Counted from the first letter of the stretch, positions 7,251 through 16,148 are shown. The stretch is DNA of 23,864 bases from JBDKTH01 sp964558295 (GCA_964558295.1 CAZLDQ010000078.1:1-23864), one strand, 5' to 3'. Numbers and translations: made by a program. The notes: generated by a model from the sequence alone, not told the origin.

Positions 7251-9890
7251 CACGTTCTTCCCCGCCTCCACCGACATATCGTGGTCCCCGACATTGGGCA
7301 CGTTGATCCGCCACTTGCCGGGCGAGAGTCCTGCACACAGCACTTGGATCGCCGGACCGCCTTCAGGAATCTCGATCTCCCAGGGCGTGCTTCGTAGTCC
7401 TGCGCCCTCAAACAGCACTACCATGTGGTCTGCAAGTCGAATGTGGACCATATGATCCGACTCTCCATGTTCAACCGCCAGGGGCTCTGCATCGCACGCT
7501 TGCAGGACGGCCAGGAACCGATCGTGCGTCTGCGACTTGTTCGGCGAGACCAGGATCCGGTGGCCGTTCGCCTCTGGCGCATTCGGCGTCGGTGGCGTGA
7601 ATGCTTGTCCAAATACGCTGTTGGCGGCCTCGCCGCTAAGGATCTCCACTGTACGTGTGTCACGTACGGGCCAAAGCATCCGCACATCAAGCCAGCCCTT
7701 TACTCCGCCTACGGTATTCCAGAGCCGAACACCGTCCAGTGTCTTCTCCGGCGGGTTCAGCGTGTTGAGTTGCCAAATCTTCTTGTACTCCGGCCGCGAG
7801 GTGGTGATGTCGTCCAGCACGATCATCGCCGCCGGATTGCCGGGCCGATTCAGGTTGAGGAAACAGAACTGCCGTGTGTAGGCGGCAACCTTCTTTGAAT
7901 AAGCCGCCGTCAGATCGGCACAGAAGTAGCTGAACAACGGTGTTTGGGCCGGAGGACCGAATCCACACGAAATGACCTTGCCATAGTTGAACGTCGGATC
8001 GCTCGTCGCCTGCTGCGGCGTGCGCGGAAAGCTCTGAACGAACCGCGAGCCGCCATCATTCACCAATCCATGAGGGAATGTCTCCTGTGGATCGAGCACC
8101 AACATCATACTCTGCGCCACGGAACGCTTGGCGAAATTCATATCGTACGGCGTGCCATAGAACACGTATTGGCCGAGTTTTGCCACTTGCAGGCCGCGAT
8201 AGTAAACCTGGAATGAGCCTGCATCGGCGTGCTGGTGGTTGCCGAAATGGTAACCGCCGCCTTTGACTTCGGCCACCACATCGGGCGAATCGCTCCCCAT
8301 GTTCCAACCGGTCCGGGCGACCATGCCCCCAAGCACGGGCCCAAAATCGAGAGTCCGAGGTAGCGAATCGAGGCTCGCCTCGGCCTTCAGCGTCGGGTCG
8401 TCGAGCAGCAGGAACAGGAGCGAATCGCCGCCTCGCGCTCCGCCCTGGCGCTCGAACTCGCCCTTAAGCACCGGATCGCCATTGTAGGCGTAGCAGAGCA
8501 ACGCGGTCCTCGCATAGTTCCAGTACTTGCCGCTCGGCACTCCGTCCCCGTCACGCATCATCTCACCGTTTGGCAGACGCATATAGAGCCAGTACTTTGG
8601 CACAGTCTTGATGTTCGCGTCAAACACCTCCTGCCCGCACATGCGGCGAAAAAGCCACGCTGCGTGCATTTCCCAGCCGAACCGATACGCGGCATAGCTG
8701 ATCCCCTGGTTGTGGCGAGGCGATTGATACTCGAAGCGGCGCATCGGTACAAGTTGTTCCAACACCGCATAGGCGCAGTACTGATAGGGCAACGGATCTT
8801 CGTCGTAGATTGCGATCGACATGGCCAGCAGATCACGGCAAACCTGGGCCTCGTTGCCATGGCCGTTGACGATACTCTGCTTGAACGGCGGCCAACCGCA
8901 TTCCATCTCCTCGGCCAGCCGCATCAGGTGGCGACGTAGCGTAGCACGTTCGTCCACTGTCAGCAGATCGTAACACCAGTCGTAAACGCATGCTCCGGCA
9001 TAGATTGCCGCCCCCACTTCCCGTGTGACATCAAGCAGATTTCCGAACTCAACGCGAGACAAGTAGGCGATCGCGAGATCCGCGGCCTCGCGTCCGGCCT
9101 TCGTGTCGTGCGCGACGAGATAGCAAAACGCTTTGGCGACTGCCGCCTGTTCGAGCGCGGTGTTACAGCCTACCTCGGCATCCTTCTTCACGTCGAAGAG
9201 GAACCGCTTTTCGGCCACACTCCGCACACGCTGCCAGTGGGGCTTGTGCTCCGGATGCTCCAAATCGGCCCGCACGCGAGCGAGCGTCTCCGCAGTGACC
9301 CACAACCGCGGATGGGATGCAGGCGGAACGATGCGGGGACGGTAATCCGCTGCTTCCTGCGGTACTGCCGGGGCCCGGTAGGGAGTCACCTCCAACCGAT
9401 CAATCCGGACGCCGCTTGGTAACCAGAGTCGGACTGTCGCTGTTTCGCCGTCCAACTCGAATGTGCCTATATGCTGACGGCATAAGTCAGGCCTGCTCCA
9501 CGGTACGAAGACAACCCGTCGCGTCGGACGTTGGTCGTCGATCTGGATTTGGGCAAAAAGCGATTCATACTTGCTCCTTGCTTTGCGCATCTGTTCCGCA
9601 CCAAGAGCGTCCACCGCAGCAACCGTCGCGAGGCTGTAACGTCCGGTCGTGGGCACGCGAATAGTAAACACCAGGTCAGGCTCGCGACTTGTATCCTCCG
9701 GCGACGCCTTAACGCCTTCCTTCAGCGTCACGCCCTTCTTGCCCGAGAAAGACTCCTGGGCAACGATCTCCGCCCGCGCCGGATTAAGGCGAGCCTCCTC
9801 GGCTTCAAACACCGCACTCACTGCACCTTCGGAGAGAATTGTCAACCAGACCGCCGTACCAAAACAGGCAAACGTGACGATTTCTTTCAT
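7188..9890 (-). CDS. secreted heparinase II/III-like polysaccharide lyase
   Basis: This predicted exported lyase of 900 residues would cleave uronic-acid-containing polysaccharides by beta-elimination. The start at 9890 is chosen because it gives a signal peptide (MKEIVTFACFGTAVWLTILS, then EGAVSA); the open frame extends 50 residues upstream without a better site. The N-terminal 170 residues are beta-rich and may bind carbohydrate. A long alpha/alpha-toroid region follows (about 190-540, with VNGHGNEAQV and PRHNQGISYAAYRFGWEMHAA). The family signature GNHQHADAGSF (H552, H554, D556) opens the C-terminal beta-sandwich. Length is large but within the family range. The last residues overlap the decayed SDR on the other strand, so the natural C-terminus is uncertain. 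The substrate (heparan, alginate or another uronate) cannot be told from sequence. Confidence 0.88.
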   Translation of the reverse strand: MKEIVTFACFGTAVWLTILSEGAVSAVFEAEEARLNPARAEIVAQESFSGKKGVTLKEGVKASPEDTSREPDLVFTIRVPTTGRYSLATVAAVDALGAEQMRKARSKYESLFAQIQIDDQRPTRRVVFVPWSRPDLCRQHIGTFELDGETATVRLWLPSGVRIDRLEVTPYRAPAVPQEAADYRPRIVPPASHPRLWVTAETLARVRADLEHPEHKPHWQRVRSVAEKRFLFDVKKDAEVGCNTALEQAAVAKAFCYLVAHDTKAGREAADLAIAYLSRVEFGNLLDVTREVGAAIYAGACVYDWCYDLLTVDERATLRRHLMRLAEEMECGWPPFKQSIVNGHGNEAQVCRDLLAMSIAIYDEDPLPYQYCAYAVLEQLVPMRRFEYQSPRHNQGISYAAYRFGWEMHAAWLFRRMCGQEVFDANIKTVPKYWLYMRLPNGEMMRDGDGVPSGKYWNYARTALLCYAYNGDPVLKGEFERQGGARGGDSLLFLLLDDPTLKAEASLDSLPRTLDFGPVLGGMVARTGWNMGSDSPDVVAEVKGGGYHFGNHQHADAGSFQVYYRGLQVAKLGQYVFYGTPYDMNFAKRSVAQSMMLVLDPQETFPHGLVNDGGSRFVQSFPRTPQQATSDPTFNYGKVISCGFGPPAQTPLFSYFCADLTAAYSKKVAAYTRQFCFLNLNRPGNPAAMIVLDDITTSRPEYKKIWQLNTLNPPEKTLDGVRLWNTVGGVKGWLDVRMLWPVRDTRTVEILSGEAANSVFGQAFTPPTPNAPEANGHRILVSPNKSQTHDRFLAVLQACDAEPLAVEHGESDHMVHIRLADHMVVLFEGAGLRSTPWEIEIPEGGPAIQVLCAGLSPGKWRINVPNVGDHDMSVEAGKNVLFFTSSGGRCRVSPIDKGLR

Positions 9891-10323
9891 GGTCTGTGAC
9901 TCGTGGGATTGTTGATTGGGTGTCCTGTCTCGGAGATCCATCTTTGCAGCCGGCAAATAGGTCAACACAACGCACCAGCCGCATACAAGATCCGCGAGGG
10001 CTTGCCTCGCGGAAATCCATCTGCCGCCTCCCTGCGTCATCCGGGCACCATGATTCTACTTGCCCGTGCCCTAGGATTGCAACGAGTTGCCAAACCAGGA
10101 CATCATGTCTCTTGCAGTGACAATACACCGGCCTTGCACTCGCCCATCCTGGCTGGCAAAATGCTTGTTCCCCTCAGGAATCCAGCCCACGTTCATCCAC
10201 CGGCTCCCACCGCGATTGGCCGGCCTTGCCTTGGACGCTGGCGATGATGCCGGCGGCCTTTTCCCGGGAGAATCTTTCTCCGAATGAATTATCAGAAGTG
10301 TTGACGAAGAGACACCCGAAGGC
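9891..10323. other. intergenic region between the RdgC-like and heparinase-like genes
   Basis: This 433-base gap contains no frame with a recognisable family. A six-base-pair hairpin with a three-base loop (10267-10281) lies about 45 bases after the RdgC-like stop, but no T-run follows on the minus strand. The heparinase-like promoter should lie in this gap; no clear -10/-35 pair was found. Confidence 0.4.
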
Positions 10324-11505
10324 CTACGCCGCCGGTTTGCCTTTTTTCGTGGGCGACGTTTTCAACCAGCGGCGCATCTCCGTAAGCTCGCCCGACCAAC
10401 GCTTGCCGATTCGCCGCTCGCAGAATGCCCGGAACAGAAGATCGAGGGTTTCGTGCAGGCCGCGAATGTTTTCGATCCGGCTTTCCAGTAGCCCGCGGTC
10501 GTCGTCCGATTCATCGGTATGAATCCGGGCACCGCTGACCACGAACCGATCGGCTTGAAGGACCAGATCGTACTGATTGCCATAGCGGACCAGGATCAGA
10601 CCGGACTTACGCGGCAGTTTTCCCGAGCGGATCGCCTGGGCGGCCTCGGGCAACCGGAATGGAGCCTCGGCCGTGATCGTCTCCTTGCCTGACTCGCCCC
10701 GCGGACACTCCAGGCTGAGCGTGCGCGAAAGCATCCCGATCACTTCGGTTTCGTCGGGCAACGTGAATGTGTCCGACTGCGTCTCCAACTGCCACCAGAG
10801 CCAAAGGAGAAACTCGTGTCCCAGGAAGTCATAGTTGCCCGATTCGTGGTTCCACCAGGCAATCTCGGCCGAAGGATCGTCGGCATGAAACGCGGCCGGA
10901 CCGATCTGGTCAAGCGCCTTGCGGTGCTTCGTGTCGGCTGCCCACTCCTCGGCCCGTTTGCCGGCTGTAAAACGGCTCAGTTCCAGATCGAACGCTCGGG
11001 CAAACAGATCGGCACACAGGTCGCCGGCCGTGGTGCTTATGCCGCCGAAGTACAAGAGGTTGTCCCTCGCATCCCAAAGTACCGGAAACTGCTGCATCCG
11101 GCGGAACCGCCCGCTTCGGGCTTCTTCTTCGCACCGCGCTTCTACCGCCTCTTTGGCCTGCTGACGTTGGGCCTTCGTCGGCCGCGCGTCGGGATTCTCA
11201 GCCATCACGCTCGCCATTTCCATTTGCAGCCACGCCTTGCGCACGGCGGCCGGGATCTGGTTCGTGTCGATCCGCACGGCGCACTGCAACACGTCGCCAA
11301 TGACGTTCTTTTCCAGGGCAAATTCCCGGTCGAACAGATGATTGCCGCCCAGGAAGCCTACGTCAGCTTGTTCAGTCGACGTGCTTTCAATCCGGCCTAT
11401 GGCGAACTGTTCAAGAACTTCGATTTGCTCCGGGCCGAACTGACGCAGCTCGGAGCCGACGATCCGGAAACACTCGAACGTGAGAGGGCCTGAGAGTAAT
11501 CCCAT
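10324..11505 (-). CDS. RdgC-like recombination-associated protein
   Basis: This 393-residue cytoplasmic protein resembles the longer planctomycete proteins assigned to the RdgC family. RdgC is a ring-shaped double-strand DNA-binding protein that restrains RecA-type recombination. Supporting features are the opening GLLSGPLTFECFRI, the segment DREFALEKNVIGDVLQCAVRID, a charged helical stretch near 115-150 (KAQRQQAKEAVEARCEEEA), and FPVLWDARDNLLYFGGIST. It is longer than enterobacterial RdgC (about 300 residues) and ends in a basic tail (KKGKPAA). It lies 21 bases downstream of the FKBP lipoprotein gene on the same strand, so the two are probably co-transcribed. The ribosome-binding site is weak. 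I recognise the family only by general resemblance, so the functional call is moderate. Confidence 0.6.
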   Translation of the reverse strand: MGLLSGPLTFECFRIVGSELRQFGPEQIEVLEQFAIGRIESTSTEQADVGFLGGNHLFDREFALEKNVIGDVLQCAVRIDTNQIPAAVRKAWLQMEMASVMAENPDARPTKAQRQQAKEAVEARCEEEARSGRFRRMQQFPVLWDARDNLLYFGGISTTAGDLCADLFARAFDLELSRFTAGKRAEEWAADTKHRKALDQIGPAAFHADDPSAEIAWWNHESGNYDFLGHEFLLWLWWQLETQSDTFTLPDETEVIGMLSRTLSLECPRGESGKETITAEAPFRLPEAAQAIRSGKLPRKSGLILVRYGNQYDLVLQADRFVVSGARIHTDESDDDRGLLESRIENIRGLHETLDLLFRAFCERRIGKRWSGELTEMRRWLKTSPTKKGKPAA

Positions 11506-11526
11506 ACGTGGTGCCGTTCCTTGCGC

Positions 11527-11985
11527 CTACTGAACATCCAGCAACTCGACCTCGAAGACCAAGGTAGCGTTCGGCGGGATCACGTTGCCAGCGCCCCGTT
11601 CGCCGTAACCCATGTGCGGCGGAATCACCAACTTCCGCTTGCCGCCCACCTTCATCCCCTTCACGCCCTCATCCCAACCGGAGATGACTTCGCCGCCGCC
11701 AAGCGAAAAGGTAAACGGCGAGCCATGGTTCCGCGAAGCGTCAAACTCCGTCCCGTCGGTCAACGTGCCCCGGTAATGGACTGTCACCCGTTTGCCCGGC
11801 TCGGCGGTTGCGCCATCTCCCACCGTCAAATCGGTAATCTTCAGTTCCGTCACGTTTGGTTCCTCGTTTTGGTTGGCGGAGTCCGCTGGTTTAGAGGTTT
11901 CTTGGACAACTTCCTGGCTGGACTGTCGGCAGCCGGTCAGGATCATCAAGCTCAGGCAGACAAACGCAAAGGTTAAAATGCGCAT
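11527..11985 (-). CDS. FKBP-type peptidyl-prolyl isomerase, lipoprotein
   Basis: This 152-residue protein is a predicted lipid-anchored prolyl isomerase that would help fold exported proteins. The signal peptide ends in a lipobox (LMILTGC, Cys19). An acidic, Gln/Ser-rich linker follows, then one FKBP domain from about residue 50 to the end: VHYRGTLTDGTEFDAS, PFTFSLGGGEVISGWDEG, the MKVGGKRKLVIPP strand and YGERGAGNVIPPNATL, then FEVELLDV. The aromatic and acidic residues that line the FKBP pocket are in place, so it looks active. The start has a good site (GGAAAGGA, nine bases upstream). The RdgC-like gene follows after 21 bases. Domain identity is secure. Confidence 0.95.
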   Translation of the reverse strand: MRILTFAFVCLSLMILTGCRQSSQEVVQETSKPADSANQNEEPNVTELKITDLTVGDGATAEPGKRVTVHYRGTLTDGTEFDASRNHGSPFTFSLGGGEVISGWDEGVKGMKVGGKRKLVIPPHMGYGERGAGNVIPPNATLVFEVELLDVQ

Positions 11986-12070
11986 TGGATCAAATCCTTT
12001 CCAGTCCTAGATCGGTAGTTGAAAGGGGCTATCGTAGCCGATTTGCGCCATTTCTGCAATCAAGGCATCC

Positions 12071-12110
12071 GCCTCCTTCTCCCTCCGAGAGAGGGCCGGG
12101 GGGAGGGAGA
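12071..12110. repeat. REP-like GC-rich hairpin in a divergent intergenic region
   Basis: The stretch pairs TCTCCCTC (12078-12085) with GAGGGAGA (12103-12110), and an alternative inner stem CCCTC/GAGGG also exists. It resembles the pyrimidine-rich, then GAGGGCCGGGG-type palindromic units scattered between genes in many planctomycete genomes. It lies between the divergent FKBP and GH16 genes. Only one unit is in the window, so repetition cannot be shown here. The rest of 11986-12300 holds no supported gene. Confidence 0.45.
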
Positions 12111-12314
12111 CTGACTCCTCGGCCTCCTTCACCACCCCCGATCCCCCAATCCCTACTTCCCTGTCCCCATCCGACCACTCCTTTACCTTGTGCCGGCAAG
12201 TTGACAGTCCCCACCCCGCCGCCCCACAATGAACCACATGCGGTTTACGTACCGGGGCGATAGCCCGCTTCACCAAATCAAGAGCGGAGCAGGTCAAAGT
12301 GGCTTCTGGTTCCG

Positions 12315-13124
12315 TTGTTTCTCCTTGTCGTTTCCCCCGTTCAGGCAGAGGATTGGAAGCTCGTCTGGTCCGATGAGTTCGACCAGCCCGGGCTCCCCGC
12401 CCCGGCAAAATGGGACTACGAAGTCGGCTTTGTCCGCAACGGCGAAGCCCAATACTACACCCGTGCCCGGAAAGACAACGCTCGGGTCGAGGATGGGATG
12501 CTCGTCCTCGAAGCCCGCAAGGAACGGTTCAAGAATCCGTCCTTCCAACCAAACAACAAACAATCGAAGGAATATGCGGACTATACTTCCGCCAGCGTAA
12601 CGACCTTAGGCAAGGCCAGTTGGACTTACGGCCGGATTGAAGTTCGCGCCAAACTGCCCACCGGCCGCGGGATGTGGCCGGCGATTTGGATGCTGGGTAC
12701 TAATATCCGCCAGGTCGGCTGGCCCACCTGTGGTGAGATCGACATCATGGAAAACGTCGGTTACGACCCCGACCTGATCCACGCCAACATCCACACCAAG
12801 GCTTACAACCACGCCATCCACACCAACAAAGGCTCGCGGATCAAGATTCCCAACCCGCACGAGGATTTCCCCGTCTACGCCGTCGAGTGGTTCCCTGCTC
12901 GCTTGGATTTCTTCGTCGCTTCCCAGAAATACTTCACGTTCAACAACGAAGGCAAGGGCACCGACGCTTGGCCCTATGACAAGCCCCAATACCTGATCCT
13001 CAACATCGCCGTTGGCGGTGCCTGGGGCGGTCAGCGGGGCATCGACCCAGATATCTTCCCCCAGCGCATGTACATCGACTACGTCAGAGTCTATCAATCG
13101 CCGAAAACCACCTTAGCAAAGTGA
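12315..13124 (+). CDS. secreted GH16 endo-beta-glucanase (laminarinase-like)
   Basis: This is a glycoside hydrolase family 16 protein that would hydrolyse beta-1,3- or beta-1,3/1,4-glucans outside the cell. The catalytic motif is textbook: EIDIMENVG, with nucleophile and acid/base Glu at 141 and 146 and Asp at 143 in this numbering. Flanking family blocks are LVWSDEF at the start of the domain, YGRIEVRAKLP, GMWPAIWML, YAVEWFPARLDFFV, YLILNIAVGGAWGG and the end strand YIDYVRVYQ. The start is a problem. No ATG lies in frame, and the TTG used here gives only 11 residues before VQA. The hydrophobic signal continues upstream (WLLVPLFLLVVSPVQA) to a TAG at 12261-12263. A non-standard start or a small sequence error upstream is likely. 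The catalytic domain itself is complete. Confidence 0.9.
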   Translation: MFLLVVSPVQAEDWKLVWSDEFDQPGLPAPAKWDYEVGFVRNGEAQYYTRARKDNARVEDGMLVLEARKERFKNPSFQPNNKQSKEYADYTSASVTTLGKASWTYGRIEVRAKLPTGRGMWPAIWMLGTNIRQVGWPTCGEIDIMENVGYDPDLIHANIHTKAYNHAIHTNKGSRIKIPNPHEDFPVYAVEWFPARLDFFVASQKYFTFNNEGKGTDAWPYDKPQYLILNIAVGGAWGGQRGIDPDIFPQRMYIDYVRVYQSPKTTLAK

Positions 13125-13351
13125 CTACAAAAGAAGATGTGTCAGGGAACGGAAAAGGGGAAAGAGGAAATCCCCATCCACCATGCAACTATCTCCATCC
13201 GCGGCGAAGTCCTCGTGGCATAGCCCCCGCCTGTCCCCCACTTCTCCCGTGACCTCTCTGGCCAGCCTGGTAAGGTTTCTAGTTCACCTTGGCCCTGCTC
13301 GTCCACGGTGGACCAGAAACGAGTCTTTTTCGCCAATCCCCCTCGCTTGCC

Positions 13352-15910
13352 ATGCTGCGTGCCCCACTCCCGATTGATGCGGTCTTGCCCGACATTGTCG
13401 GAGCGTTGGGCACCGCCGGCGCTGTCGTCCTTCGCGCTCCGACCGGCGCAGGAAAGACGACGCGCGTGCCGCCGGCTGTGCTCGATGCCGGTTTGGCCGG
13501 CACTGGGAAGGTCGTTGTTCTTCAGCCTCGCCGTCTGGCCGCCCGTGCTTGTGCCCGGCGCATGGCCTATGAACGCGACGGTCGCGTGGGCGATGAGGTT
13601 GGCTACCAGGTTCGCTTTGACCGTGCAATAGGCCCGCACACACGAATCCTGGTGGTCACCGAAGGCATCCTCCTGCGCATGCTCCAGGACGACCCGTTCC
13701 TCGAATCGGTGGCCGTGGTCGTGTTCGACGAATTCCACGAGCGGAGCCTTAACAGTGATCTGGCCTTGGCCATGGTCCGTCGCGTGCAAGAGACGGTCCG
13801 GCCGGAGTTGAAGTTGGTCCTCATGTCGGCCACGCTCGCTCCGGAGCCGATCGCCGCGTACCTCGGTGGTGCCCCGGTCGTGGAGAGCCAGGGCCGGCTT
13901 CATCCGGTCGAGATTTCTTACCTTGAAGACGTGGAGAACCACTCCATCGCTGATCGTGCCGCCGAGGGCGTGCGTCAGATTCTCGGCCGAACCGGCGGCG
14001 ACGTGTTGGTCTTCCTGCCCGGCGTCGGCGAGATTCGCCAAACGGCTCAGCGTCTGGAACCGCTGGCCGCCGCCCAAAACCTGGCCGTCATGCCGCTCTA
14101 TGGCGATCTACCGGCCGAGAAACAGGACGAAGTCCTCGCACCGATCGATCGCCGCAAGATCGTGCTGGCCACCAACGTGGCCGAAACGTCGATCACCATC
14201 GAAGGAATCACCGGCGTGGTCGACACAGGCGTAGCCCGTTCACTGGTCTTCGACCCACACGTCGGCATGGACCGGCTGCAACTGGTGCGTATCTCCCAGG
14301 CCGCGGCCGATCAACGGGCAGGCCGTGCCGGACGAACGCAGCCGGGCGTCTGCCTGCGGCTTTGGCCCGAACGTACCCATCGTCACCGGCCGACGCACGA
14401 GGAACCTGAAATCCGTCGCCTCGACTTGGCCGGCCCTGTGCTCCAGCTACGCACCTGGGGCGAGACCGACCTGAACACGTTTCCCTGGTTCGAGCCTCCT
14501 GCCCTCGCCGCGATTGAACAGGCCGAGACTCTGCTACGGCGTCTCGACGCCCTCGACGTGCAAGGAAACGTCACCGCACTTGGCCAGGCAATTGCGCGCT
14601 TGCCCGTCAGTCCCCGTCTTGGACGCATGCTCCTGGAAGGACGCCGGCTGGGGCAGCCCGAGGCGGTGGCCCTGGCCGCCTCGCTCTTGTCCGAACGCGA
14701 TCCGTTCACCCAGCTCCGCGAGGGCGCTGCCGGACGTCGTCCGGCGCGGGCCTCGTCTGTATCTGACGTTCTCGACCGTGTTGCGGCGATCGAACAGTTC
14801 GAACAGTCCGGCCGGCTCGAGACATCCTTGGGACCAATCAACCGCTCGGCCGCTCGCTTTGTACTCCACGTGCGCGATCAACTCCTCCGGGAACTGCGGC
14901 AGGACCAGGGGGCTGCTGCGACTGGCCAAGCCCCTTCAGAGCAAATCACCGCCGACGAGGCCGTACTTCGGGCCCTGCTGGCCGCATTTCCCGACCGTCT
15001 CACCCGACGCAGCAGCCCAGGCAGCCGTTTCGGCCGCATGGTGGGCGGACGAGGCGTACGTCAGGCGGAAAACAGTGCCGTACGCGACGCACCCCTGTTT
15101 CTCGCCGTCGACGTCGACCGCGGCACGTCGGAATCCCTGGTCTGGCAGGCCTCGGCAGTCGAGCGTTCCTGGTTGCCGGCCGAACACCTGTCGCTCCGTA
15201 CCGAGGTAGAATTCGACCCTAGCACGTCCCGAGTAAACGCCCGACGGCGAGTCTATTGGGAAGACCTGTTGCTGGAAGAAACGCCGGCCGCCTTGCCCGA
15301 GAATGAAACGGTGGCCCGGGTTCTTGCTGACGCTGCCGCCCAGGCGCTGGACCAAGTCTTCCCCTGGGACGATCCGGTCACCGCCCAGTACGTCCATCGC
15401 GTGCGTTGCCTGGCCCAATGGATGCCCGAGTTGGAATTACCAGCACTTGACGAACCCGGGCTGCGGGCACTTCTACCGGTTGTCGCCTTGGGCTGCCGGT
15501 CGTTCGACGAGTTGCGCAAAGCGGCGTGGCTCAGCGCAATCCAAGGACTTCTCACGCACGAACAGCGTCAGGCCATCGAACGCGAAGCGCCAGAACGGTT
15601 CCAGGTGCCCAGCGGCAGCCAGATCAAGTTGCACTACGAATCGGGCAAGGCCCCCGTGTTGGCCGTGCGCATCCAGGAGATCTTCGGTCTGTGGGAGACT
15701 CCCCGGGTTGCTCGCGGCCGGGTCGCCGTGCTCTTGCATCTTCTGGCCCCCAACATGCGTCCCGAACAAGTGACCGACGACTTGGCCAGCTTCTGGAAGA
15801 CCACCTATCACCAGGTTCGCAAAGACCTCCGCCGCCGGTATCCGAAGCACGCCTGGCCCGAAGACCCCTACCAGGCCCCCGCCGAACGGCATCCCCGCCG
15901 CAAAGGCTAA
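13352..15910 (+). CDS. hrpB: ATP-dependent RNA helicase HrpB
   Basis: This 852-residue DEAH/RHA-type helicase matches HrpB in length and layout. Seen from the start at 13352: Walker A in APTGAGKTTR (K35), QPRRLAARA (motif Ia), DEFH (126-129), SAT (159-161), the LVFLPG region, TNVAETSITI, and QRAGRAGR (motif VI). The HrpB-specific C-terminal domain follows, ending in a conserved stretch with PSGSQIKLHYESG, LLHLLAPNMRP and FWKTTYHQVRKDLRRRYPKH. The ATG at 13352 is chosen although its ribosome-binding site is poor, because the upstream TTG adds 21 residues with no family match. HrpB's cellular role is poorly defined in most bacteria. It is followed by a convergent gene and an inverted repeat. 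Confidence 0.95.
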   Translation: MLRAPLPIDAVLPDIVGALGTAGAVVLRAPTGAGKTTRVPPAVLDAGLAGTGKVVVLQPRRLAARACARRMAYERDGRVGDEVGYQVRFDRAIGPHTRILVVTEGILLRMLQDDPFLESVAVVVFDEFHERSLNSDLALAMVRRVQETVRPELKLVLMSATLAPEPIAAYLGGAPVVESQGRLHPVEISYLEDVENHSIADRAAEGVRQILGRTGGDVLVFLPGVGEIRQTAQRLEPLAAAQNLAVMPLYGDLPAEKQDEVLAPIDRRKIVLATNVAETSITIEGITGVVDTGVARSLVFDPHVGMDRLQLVRISQAAADQRAGRAGRTQPGVCLRLWPERTHRHRPTHEEPEIRRLDLAGPVLQLRTWGETDLNTFPWFEPPALAAIEQAETLLRRLDALDVQGNVTALGQAIARLPVSPRLGRMLLEGRRLGQPEAVALAASLLSERDPFTQLREGAAGRRPARASSVSDVLDRVAAIEQFEQSGRLETSLGPINRSAARFVLHVRDQLLRELRQDQGAAATGQAPSEQITADEAVLRALLAAFPDRLTRRSSPGSRFGRMVGGRGVRQAENSAVRDAPLFLAVDVDRGTSESLVWQASAVERSWLPAEHLSLRTEVEFDPSTSRVNARRRVYWEDLLLEETPAALPENETVARVLADAAAQALDQVFPWDDPVTAQYVHRVRCLAQWMPELELPALDEPGLRALLPVVALGCRSFDELRKAAWLSAIQGLLTHEQRQAIEREAPERFQVPSGSQIKLHYESGKAPVLAVRIQEIFGLWETPRVARGRVAVLLHLLAPNMRPEQVTDDLASFWKTTYHQVRKDLRRRYPKHAWPEDPYQAPAERHPRRKG

Positions 15911-15983
15911 TGGGGAGCCTGACGGGTTTTGACGAACAGAACCGATGATCGACCGTGAGCCCACCACGAAACGGCGGAAGACA

Positions 15984-16095
15984 ATGTCGAATGTCGAAAA
16001 GGCCAAATGACGAAAGGACGAAACCCAAATCAGCGCCTTTGGTCATTCGTGCTTCGTCATTGTTTCGTCGTTTGATCTTTCGACATTCGACCTTC
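15984..16095. repeat. large imperfect inverted repeat between convergent genes
   Basis: The left arm (about 15986-16014) and right arm (about 16064-16092) are near reverse complements of about 29 bases. They share a perfect 14-base core GTCGAATGTCGAAA and then CAAA-GACGAAA blocks. Inside are further GACGAA and ATTCGTC words in both orientations. It lies 75 bases after the HrpB stop and before the convergent hydrolase stop. It could act as a two-way terminator. It also resembles GACGAATGACGAAA-type intergenic repeats that I recall from planctomycete genomes. Confidence 0.65.
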
Positions 16096-16148
16096 CCGAA
16101 CACTAGGGGCCGCTGCCGCATTACTGTTTAGGAAGTCACGCCCCCCAT

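Noticed and set aside
10267..10281. Hairpin as terminator of the RdgC-like gene
   Set aside because: The stem is only six base pairs and no T-run follows in the direction of transcription.
12201..12230. TTGACA with CACAAT 18 bases downstream as a promoter for the GH16 gene
   Set aside because: The -35 match is perfect but the -10 is poor and the spacer is almost all G/C. The TTGACAGTCCCC context resembles a common intergenic repeat word.
13157..13175. GGGGA/TCCCC hairpin after the GH16 gene
   Set aside because: A five-base-pair stem with a nine-base loop and no T-run could arise by chance.
13142..14077. 311-residue open frame on the minus strand opposite the start of hrpB
   Set aside because: It is a shadow of hrpB in a GC-rich region. 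It has no family motif, no ribosome-binding site and biased composition, and hrpB motifs are unambiguous on the other strand.
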